DNA from: Reyranella sp.
GTDB taxonomy: Bacteria > Pseudomonadota > Alphaproteobacteria > Reyranellales > Reyranellaceae
Length of the DNA stretch: 64,000 nt
Direction of reading: 5' to 3'
NCBI RefSeq assembly: GCF_004297265.1
Contig: NZ_SCUT01000048.1
Span: forward strand, 1-64,000
Position numbers and translations under genes: made by a program. The first letter of the stretch is position 1. Each line of letters starts with the position of its first letter. Shown one piece after another: positions 27,050 to 32,928 of the stretch. The notes beneath the pieces were generated by a model, which was not told the DNA's origin, made no database searches, and saw only the letters and a program-made list of their open reading frames with translations.

Positions 27050-27078
27050 GGCCCGTCCCAAGCGGGCCCTTTTTGTTT
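27050..27078 (+). terminator. Rho-independent terminator behind broken tRNA-Ser
   Basis: GGCCCG - TCCCAAG - CGGGCC followed by CTTTTTGTTT. The T run is on the plus strand, so it ends plus-strand transcripts, most simply those of the former tRNA-Ser gene. It is in the wrong orientation for the SIR2-like gene. Confidence 0.75.
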
Positions 27079-27182
27079 GGCTTTTCGGCAGCGGGAATGC
27101 CCGCGCGTCGGTCCCCTGTCCCGCGTCGTCTCTGCCAGTTCGGTGGCCTCATCGTCGGCCGTTTTGCTGTGACCTCGTATTC

Positions 27183-28223
27183 TCAACGTCGCGTCAAAAA
27201 CATCTGTTCGTCAGTGATAAGTAAAGAACAGTCACAATCTTGCAGATCGTCCGGCCCGAGGGTTTGCCCCGTGAGAGAGTAGATCTGCTGCTCTACCTCC
27301 CTTGTATTGCTCTTCGACAAACCTTTCACCGTGCCGCGGATTTCTCGAATATTGGTTCGGCTCGGTCGAAGAAGCTCCATGTTCTGGTCGCCGAAGCCGA
27401 ATCCCAGAAAAACAAGCCTTACGGCATGCTCCATCATCTCTTTGGCCTCAGCCGCTCTCGCCTTCTGACTTTCCGTGAATGTCAGCAAGCGTTGTGACAT
27501 GGCATAAAGCCCGTCCGCGGCTTCATGGGTTTCCGGCCGATAATAGTGGCCGAACATCACAGCTTCTTTCGCATCGTAAAGCGGGCCGAGACTTCCATAT
27601 GGATGGACGATTCTCAGTCGCTCGCTGACAATCGCCGCAGCCGTCGACAAGTCGACGCTGAAGTGACTTGCCAGCGCATGAGTAAGATAATGCTCGATGC
27701 AGCGGTCGTAGTTGAAGACGATGAACGAAACATTGTCGAAAATGGTCTTCATCTCGGCCTTCCGAATGCCAGGCGCTAAGACGTTCTTAAATAATCGCGC
27801 AAGCCAGGACCTCTCCGATAGAGAGAGATCAATCAACTCTCCGGGGCGTCGCGGCAGCAGCGACAGGCTGCCGCTCTCGGCGGTAATAAGGCAAGCCGCG
27901 ATAGCGATTTTGCCGAGAAGTTCGAAATGCTTCTGGTCAGACCTGCTGTACAGGAAGTAGTCGATCGACACTTGGGTCGCCAGGGCTGCTCGCATTGCGC
28001 GCGCCTGCTCAAATAGCTGTACCGAGTGAAGTAGCAACTCAGGCCGATATTGCAGCATAGATATGGCAGTGCGCATCAACTCGGTCGTTGCGGCGTGGCT
28101 ATTGAAGTGTAGCGCTTCGTCGATCTGCTTTGTGAGACTTGGCCCCAGCGGGAAACCATAGTCGACGCTGGCCCCAGCGCCGACCACAAACGTCGTCGGA
28201 TGCCTGATCAAGATTGCCCCCAA
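27183..28223 (-). CDS. SIR2-like domain protein, candidate NAD-consuming anti-phage effector
   Basis: 346 residues, a stand-alone SIR2-like domain. The NAD-binding motif GAGAS is at 15-19 (FVVGAGASVDYGFPLG), the NYD motif at 171-173 (FNYDRCIEHYL), the putative catalytic His at 207 (VHPYGSLG) and the GFGFGDQN motif at 274-281. All core residues are kept. In defence systems such domains (ThsA, DSR and similar) deplete NAD+ on infection. No second domain, membrane segment or partner gene is present. The DNA is clearly lower in GC than its surroundings, and the gene lies between a broken and an intact tRNA-Ser beside integrase and primase remnants. A defence role is inferred from domain and context. 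Confidence 0.75.
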   Translation of the reverse strand: MGAILIRHPTTFVVGAGASVDYGFPLGPSLTKQIDEALHFNSHAATTELMRTAISMLQYRPELLLHSVQLFEQARAMRAALATQVSIDYFLYSRSDQKHFELLGKIAIAACLITAESGSLSLLPRRPGELIDLSLSERSWLARLFKNVLAPGIRKAEMKTIFDNVSFIVFNYDRCIEHYLTHALASHFSVDLSTAAAIVSERLRIVHPYGSLGPLYDAKEAVMFGHYYRPETHEAADGLYAMSQRLLTFTESQKARAAEAKEMMEHAVRLVFLGFGFGDQNMELLRPSRTNIREIRGTVKGLSKSNTREVEQQIYSLTGQTLGPDDLQDCDCSLLITDEQMFLTRR

Positions 28224-28540
28224 ATAGCATCGGCAGGTTATCCGCCGCCGCCTCCAAGGGGAATCAGATTACGCCCGGCCCGTCGGCCGCAGCCGCCCAT
28301 TTTCTTGGAAGCCGCTCGCATTGGCCTCGGGATCGAAGCCCGGCTCCGTCTGGAATCGACGCCACCGTTCGGCCAATGTCGAGGCCCGACAGCAGCGACG
28401 CTCCGGCGCCCAGGTAGTTCGGGCTATAGACCGAACTGGCGGCCCGCATGCTCTCAAGCGTCGCGGTGTTACCATACCCATCCCCTGGGTACGGTAGCCG
28501 TTGGGCCTCCGTCGACCGCATCGCATGCGTCCTTGTGCGA
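28224..28540. other. Foreign segment without recognisable gene
   Basis: This stretch should hold the promoter of the SIR2-like gene at its left end. On the minus strand one frame (28264-28563) reads MRAASSVYSPNYLGAGASLL, a Gly/Ala/Ser-rich piece reminiscent of phage virion proteins, but it is too short to assign. The rest shows no gene. Confidence 0.4.
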
Positions 28541-28663
28541 TTAGCCGTTGAGCTTGCGGACAAGGATGATGCCTGTGCCCGCGCGACACTGGTTGCAGAA
28601 CCATGTGCCCTCCACGCCCTTGTCGTCGAAGCGGAAGCGATCCTTGCCGCCGCAGATCGAACA
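28541..28663 (-). pseudogene. Remnant of P4-type phage/satellite primase zinc ribbon
   Basis: On the minus strand 40 codons end in TAA and read CSICGGKDRFRFDDKG, then GTWFCNQCRAGTGIILV. The C-x2-C and C-x2-C pairs with GGKDRFRF and GTWFCNQC are the hallmark of the zinc-ribbon domain at the start of P4-alpha-like primases. There is no start codon and the helicase/primase body is gone. The 5' end stops abruptly at the integrase remnant, with which it overlaps by 2 bases on the opposite strand. Confidence 0.75.
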
Positions 28664-28763
28664 CGCCTCGCCGAACATCACCCTGCAGGTCTATGCCCAC
28701 CTGTTCCAGAAGCGCGATGACAAGGCGGCGGCAGCGATCAATGCCGCCTTGTCGGGGCTAGGC
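28662..28763 (+). pseudogene. C-terminal remnant of tyrosine integrase
   Basis: On the plus strand HASPNITLQVYAHLFQKRDD followed by KAAAAINAAL is the last segment of phage-type tyrosine recombinases; the Tyr at 28692-28694 would be the nucleophile. Nothing of the upstream catalytic R-H-R domain is left, as the frame changes to unrelated sequence exactly where the primase remnant begins. It lies 138 bp from the intact tRNA-Ser, the usual spot for an integrase gene beside its attachment site. Confidence 0.75.
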
Positions 28764-28901
28764 GAGACCGCTCGACCCGTCTTCCCGAGGTGCTATAAGA
28801 GCCGCCGCCGGCCACGGCCGGCAGCGTTGGGTAGCAATCTCGGTGGCAGCGGCCTGCAAGCCAGTGCGACGCGAGGCAAAAACCCAACGTTTTCAGTAGC
28901 T

Positions 28902-28991
28902 GGATGGGTGGCCGAGCGGTTTAAGGCACCGGTCTTGAAAACCGGCGTGGGTTCACGCCCACCGTGGGTTCGAATCCCACCCCATCCGCCA
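28902..28991 (+). tRNA. tRNA-Ser (UGA anticodon)
   Basis: A 90-base class II tRNA. The acceptor stem GGATGGG pairs with CCCATCC, followed by G and an encoded CCA. The anticodon stem CCGGT/ACCGG encloses the loop CTTGAAA with anticodon TGA at 28936-28938. A long variable arm (CGTGGG...CCCACG) and the T arm (GTGGG-TTCGAAT-CCCAC) are complete. It reads UCA and other UCN codons. Confidence 0.97.
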
Positions 28992-29135
28992 GCCCCCCGA
29001 TCACCGTCAAGTGTCCGTCCGATTCACGTCAGCAGCCCGGACTGGGACGAGAAGATCGTGCGTGCACGTTTCGGGCATCCGGCCCTCAGCCAGATGGAGC
29101 ACCTCCCGGGCCAGAGCATCCACAGCTAGTCGCCT

Positions 29136-29675
29136 TTACAGCGCTTGCCCCTTCGCGCGACGCGCGATGCTTTCGGCAAACAGCGGCGTCTCACGGCGGT
29201 TGTGGTCGCTGCCGGCTGCTTGGCGGGCAGCAGCAGCATCAGCGAACGCAATGCCGTGCTTGTCGATGAAAGCCATGAAGGCGTCGGTGGGCCGGGCGGT
29301 GACGCGATTGGTGTAGCGGGTGCGTCCGTTGCCGGCATCCTCCGCAATCAACTCCCAGAGCACATTGACCTGAGTGCGGCCATTGGACGAGAAGGCGTCC
29401 GAGATCGAGTTCATCCGCACGTAGCTTGGCGTGGCCTCTTCGGCGACATAGTGCTGGATCATCAGGGTCGTGCCAATCATCTCCACATTGATCGACATGC
29501 GCTGGCCATCGTCCGTGGTCGTCACGCCCACCGCAATGTGATCGGGCACGCAGCAGCGCTGATATTCGGCCTCCGGCAGATTGAACAGCCAGTCGGCAAT
29601 ATCGACCTGCGCCAGCGGGACGTCGATTTCATGCGAGTAGGCAGATTGAGACAGTATCTGTTCGAGGATCTTCAT
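29136..29675 (-). CDS. SRPBCC-like small-molecule-binding protein (tentative)
   Basis: 179 residues from the ATG at 29675, which has AAGGGAAAG upstream; the frame is open further up but crosses the LysR promoter. No signal peptide. The pattern of a charged start (SHEIDVPLAQVDIADWLFNL), beta-strand segments (HIAVGVTTTDDGQRMSINVE, RTQVNVLWELI) and a long C-terminal helix (TDAFMAFIDKHGIAFADAAAA) resembles SRPBCC/polyketide-cyclase-like proteins, but I cannot assign it firmly. It is divergent from a LysR gene across a 122-bp spacer, which probably regulates it. Confidence 0.6.
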   Translation of the reverse strand: MKILEQILSQSAYSHEIDVPLAQVDIADWLFNLPEAEYQRCCVPDHIAVGVTTTDDGQRMSINVEMIGTTLMIQHYVAEEATPSYVRMNSISDAFSSNGRTQVNVLWELIAEDAGNGRTRYTNRVTARPTDAFMAFIDKHGIAFADAAAARQAAGSDHNRRETPLFAESIARRAKGQAL

Positions 29676-29797
29676 GGGTCTTTCCCTTGGCCTTTCGGCG
29701 AGACAAACAGCGTCTTTCCGTTGGCCTTGAGATGGCCCGACATTGCCGCGATGATAACGTAGGCGATGCCACAAACGGCTTTGCGCCTTTCGCAAAG

Positions 29798-30739
29798 ATG
29801 GAGCGCATGAAGGATTCCCGCTTTGCCGAGCATCTGGCGGTGTTCGCCGAAGTCGTGCGCCAGGGCAGCTTTTCGGCTGCGGCGCGGCGGCGAGGACAGA
29901 CGCCCTCGTCGATCGTCCGGCAGATCGACGCGCTCGAACACTCGCTCGGCGTGCCCTTGCTGATCCGCTCTACGCGCGCATTGACCATGACCGATGCGGG
30001 TGAGCGCCTGTTTGAGCGCGCACAGCCGTTGCTCGACCAGATTGCGGACACGCATGCGGAGATCGCCGCGTTCGATGGCACTGTTGCCGGTGTGCTCCGG
30101 CTGGCCTGCTTACCGACCTTCGGCAAACGCTATGTCATTCCCACGCTGCAGCGGGTGATGGGCGATCATCCGCAGCTGACAGTCGAACTGGACCTGACGG
30201 AACGCATGGCCGATCCGGTTCTTGATCGCCTGGACGCAGTGATCCGGATCGGCCGCCTGGCCGACAGTACGCTCATTGCGTCGAAGCTCGCCGATCAGTG
30301 CCGGCTGCTGGTGGCAGGCCCCGACTATCTCGCGCGCGCCGGACGCCCGGTATCGGTGGCAAAACTCGCCGGCCATCGGTTGATCGACAAGATCCATGGC
30401 GCTGATCTGCTGGGCTGGAGTGACGTCACGGCAATGCCGGGGGGCGCCGGAGCAATCGGGCGGGCCGTCTTCCGCTGCGACGATTTCGAGGCAATGAGAC
30501 TGGCTGCGCTGGGAAACATGGGGATCGCCTTCTTGCCCGATTGGGTGGTAGGCACCGATGTCCTGACGGGGGATTTGATTCGGCTGGAGTTGGAAGGCGA
30601 GCACTGGAACGCTGCCCCCACCGGGGTCTGGCTTCTTCGCGCTCTCGAACAGCCATCAGCTCGTCTTCGTGTCGTCACAAGCGCTTTGCGCGAGAGCATT
30701 GGCTCGCCGCCTATTTGGGCCGCCGAAAAGCCGGCCTAG
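29798..30739 (+). CDS. LysR family transcriptional regulator
   Basis: 313 residues from the Met at 29798 (29807 is also possible); the frame is open further upstream, but that part would run through the divergent promoter. The HTH covers about residues 8-65 (HLAVFAEVVRQGSFSAAARRRGQTPSSIVRQIDALE, LIRSTRALTMTDAGERLFERA), followed by the effector-binding domain (LDRLDAVIRIGRLADSTLIASKL). This is the CrgA/YafC-like group. The likely target is the divergent SRPBCC-like gene. Its stop codon lies in the left arm of a strong hairpin. Confidence 0.92.
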   Translation: MERMKDSRFAEHLAVFAEVVRQGSFSAAARRRGQTPSSIVRQIDALEHSLGVPLLIRSTRALTMTDAGERLFERAQPLLDQIADTHAEIAAFDGTVAGVLRLACLPTFGKRYVIPTLQRVMGDHPQLTVELDLTERMADPVLDRLDAVIRIGRLADSTLIASKLADQCRLLVAGPDYLARAGRPVSVAKLAGHRLIDKIHGADLLGWSDVTAMPGGAGAIGRAVFRCDDFEAMRLAALGNMGIAFLPDWVVGTDVLTGDLIRLELEGEHWNAAPTGVWLLRALEQPSARLRVVTSALRESIGSPPIWAAEKPA

Positions 30740-30784
30740 CAGTTTTCTGAAAGACCTGTCGGTTTTCAGCAAACTGCTAGGCCA
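30734..30784. terminator. Hairpin terminator between convergent genes
   Basis: GGCCTAGCAGTTT (30734-30746) and AAACTGCTAGGCC (30772-30784) form a perfect 13-bp stem, and inner CTGAAA/TTTCAG can extend it. It lies between the LysR gene and the convergent lipoprotein hydrolase gene and could end both transcripts. The LysR stop codon TAG is inside the left arm. There is no long T run. Confidence 0.65.
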
Positions 30785-30831
30785 GGTTCGCACGCCTTGG
30801 GGCGTTCGTGGTTAGGATCGTCTATTTCGTG

Positions 30832-31641
30832 CTATCGCGGTTGTGCCAGCACCCAGCGGATTGCCTCCACCACCGCATCAGGCTTTTCACCCGGAATGTT
30901 GTGACTGCTATCGATCCAGCGGATTTGCGCCGTCGGATAAAGCCGCGCGAAATCGGCCCGCTTGGCCTTGTCGAAGGCCGCGGCTGGACCGCCGCCGTCG
31001 TTGCGCGCCAGCAGGATGACGGTCGCGATGCGAGCGGAGAGTGGCGGTGCCGCCAGCACCTCCGCGCCGGTTTGCGGCAGGGCGTCGAACTCCGGGCGGA
31101 TCGGTCCGATCCCCCCGGCGAGCGCCATGATGCCCCAGGCAAGGGCGCCGCGATTCGCGAGCGAGCCCTCGCCCTCGAACTGGGTGGGATGGGTCGAATC
31201 GACAAGGACCAGCCCCGCCACCTCCTCGGGATGGAGCCTTGCGTAGAGCTGCATGTAGAGGCCGCCTGCGGAATGGCCGACCAGCACATAGGGCGGCTTC
31301 AGGCCCCGTCCCCGAAGGAGCGTGCGCAGTTCCTCCACGATGGCCGTGCCATCCCGCGGCCGCCCGGTCGAGGTGCTGCGCCCAATACCGGGGCGGTCAT
31401 AGGCGAAGACAGCATTCGTCCGCGCGATCTCCCGGAATACGGCCGTCCAACTCTCCTTGTGCGCTCCCAGGCCAGCTTCGAACACGACCGTTGGGGCCGG
31501 CCCGGGCAGATGCGACACCTCGACATTCCCGTCGATGCCACGGGCAGTTTCCGCACCCGGCAAGGTGGAGCAGCCGGCAAGCAGCGACGCCGAGAGGATC
31601 AAGCCGGCCGCCAGGGCCACTCGAAAGTTCGCCCGAGTCAC
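30832..31641 (-). CDS. Alpha/beta hydrolase, predicted lipoprotein
   Basis: 269 residues. The N-terminus has a lipobox (LSASLLAGCST) that predicts lipid anchoring at the Cys. The alpha/beta hydrolase fold is clear: oxyanion region VVFEAGLGAHKESW, FAYDRPGIGRS, nucleophile elbow VLVGHSAGGLYMQ, an Asp in VLVDSTHP or later, and the catalytic His in IDSSHNIPGEKPDAV. The substrate is unknown. It is the last gene of a three-gene operon with an XRE regulator (4-base overlap) and a DUF2975 membrane protein. Confidence 0.88.
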   Translation of the reverse strand: MTRANFRVALAAGLILSASLLAGCSTLPGAETARGIDGNVEVSHLPGPAPTVVFEAGLGAHKESWTAVFREIARTNAVFAYDRPGIGRSTSTGRPRDGTAIVEELRTLLRGRGLKPPYVLVGHSAGGLYMQLYARLHPEEVAGLVLVDSTHPTQFEGEGSLANRGALAWGIMALAGGIGPIRPEFDALPQTGAEVLAAPPLSARIATVILLARNDGGGPAAAFDKAKRADFARLYPTAQIRWIDSSHNIPGEKPDAVVEAIRWVLAQPR

Positions 31642-31856
31642 GGAGGGCCGGCGTCCGGCACGAACTCGAGAATGTCGCCCGGCTGGCAGGACAGCACCGA
31701 GCAGATCTTCGACAGTGTCTCGAAGCGTATGCCGCGCACCTTGCCGGATTTCAGCAAGGACACGTTCTGCTCGGTGAGACCGATCCGTTCGGCAAGCTCC
31801 TTGGAACGCATCTTGCGCCTGGCAAGCATCACATCGAGAGTGACGACGATCGCCAT
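31638..31856 (-). CDS. XRE/Cro-type small HTH regulator
   Basis: 72 residues, one HTH domain: MAIVVTLDVMLARRKMRSKE, LAERIGLTEQNVSLLKSGKVRGIRF and ETLSKICSVLSCQPGDILEF. This is the YozG-like group usually found next to DUF2975 membrane proteins, as here. It overlaps the DUF2975 stop by one base and the hydrolase start by four. It may repress its own operon; a palindrome upstream of the first gene is the best candidate site. Confidence 0.9.
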   Translation of the reverse strand: MAIVVTLDVMLARRKMRSKELAERIGLTEQNVSLLKSGKVRGIRFETLSKICSVLSCQPGDILEFVPDAGPP

Positions 31857-32437
31857 CAGAGGATGCTCCGATTGTCCTCGTCGAGGCGAATTCCCTCGCG
31901 CATCACCAGCGCAAAAGCGAGCATCAGGAGACCGACGAGCAGCGCCGTGACGTCGCCCGAACTGACGGACAGGACCAGTTGCTGCTGACCCGGCGGGTTG
32001 GCGCTGGTCATCAGCAGCCCCACCGTCATGCGGACGACGACGCCCGCAACGGCTGCTGCAACCGCCAGAAGGCCGATGCGCCGCAACAACGACGGTGCCG
32101 CCGGATCAAATACGGTCGCGGCCCGGCCGAGCAGCCGGAACAGCGTCCGGGCCGACCACATCGCGGCGATGAAGATCAGGGCCGGAATGAGGCTGACCAG
32201 TCCTGCCGCCGTCAGGGCGGGGCCGCCGGGGTCGACGACGACCCCCGGCACTTCGCGGCGCAGCGCGATGGCGAGCGCGTCCGGTGCGAGGGCCAGATAG
32301 GCGATATAGCCCAGACCCATCGCAACGCCGGCGACGGCCAGCCATTCTGCAGTATGCGTGATGAACCGCAGCCTGCGCCGATCGCCCGGGTTGGTCATGT
32401 CTTCGCTCGGAGGGCGGGAGACGCCGCTGCTGGACAT
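31856..32437 (-). CDS. DUF2975 family membrane protein
   Basis: 193 residues with four predicted membrane helices (about 28-50, 75-97, 118-142, 158-180) and a short charged end, REGIRLDEDNRSIL, like the usual KEEQDLTI-type end of the family. DUF2975 proteins are nearly always coupled to a small YozG-type HTH protein and may sense a membrane or small-molecule signal; the function is not established. It is the first gene of the operon. Confidence 0.8.
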   Translation of the reverse strand: MSSSGVSRPPSEDMTNPGDRRRLRFITHTAEWLAVAGVAMGLGYIAYLALAPDALAIALRREVPGVVVDPGGPALTAAGLVSLIPALIFIAAMWSARTLFRLLGRAATVFDPAAPSLLRRIGLLAVAAAVAGVVVRMTVGLLMTSANPPGQQQLVLSVSSGDVTALLVGLLMLAFALVMREGIRLDEDNRSIL

Positions 32438-32462
32438 CGGTAACCTCTGTAGAACGGTATGT

Positions 32463-32475
32463 TATTATCGTAATA
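32463..32475. promoter_or_regulatory. Candidate operator of the DUF2975-XRE operon
   Basis: TATTA-TCG-TAATA is a perfect palindrome in an AT-rich patch 26 bp upstream of the DUF2975 start, where the promoter should be. Such a site would suit autoregulation by the encoded XRE protein. Confidence 0.4.
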
Positions 32476-32592
32476 CATTAATTTATTCAAGCCCGATAGG
32501 TTTCCGAGGCAGCTTCGGAAGCAAGGGCATAAACGAAACAAACGAATCGAAAAAACCTCCCCGCCCCGCAGGGCTATCGCCTGTGAAACATT

Positions 32593-32709
32593 CCGTCGTC
32601 TCGACCGGAGCGCGCAGCGCGGAGTGGAGAGACCTTTCGTCCACCAATAGCCGTCAAATGGAGGAAAAAAGGTCCCTCCACTCCGCTGCGCTCCGGTCGG
32701 GACGACGGG
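32593..32709. repeat. Long palindromic intergenic repeat
   Basis: The left arm (32593-32634) starts CCGTCGTCTCGACCGGAGCG; the right arm (32671-32709) reads back as its near-perfect complement, with a loop of about 36 bp. The stem of roughly 37 bp has one mismatch and a short insertion. The outer 16 bp recur in the smaller hairpin at 17977-18020, so this is a dispersed family in this genome. It lies just after the TPR gene and may also act as terminator. Confidence 0.75.
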
Positions 32710-32928
32710 TAGTTTGGACAAATGCGATAGCCCTAGCCTTGGAAGGGCCCGGTCGGATCTCGGCCTTGGGGGCTGCCGGGATCGGTGCCTGGAGGTCGGC
32801 GGGTGACAGCGGCACACCGGCGCAAAGCCGCACCGCAGCGCCGGCCCGCATCGAACCACTGGACTTCCGAAAGCCTGGGTGGAGGGCTCCGCGACCCGAC
32901 GGGCAGTCCGCCGGGCCAGAGGCCTCTC

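Larger units (their letters stand above)
32438..32928. other. 491-bp intergenic region
   Basis: It holds the promoter and candidate operator of the DUF2975 operon at the left, a long palindromic repeat in the middle (32593-32709), and about 220 bp with no recognisable feature next to the end of the TPR gene. Confidence 0.6.

Noticed and set aside
27050..27078. Terminator of the SIR2-like gene
   Set aside because: The T run is on the plus strand while that gene is on the minus strand.
28264..28563. A phage structural gene on the minus strand
   Set aside because: The readable piece is short, low in complexity and changes frame; no family can be named.
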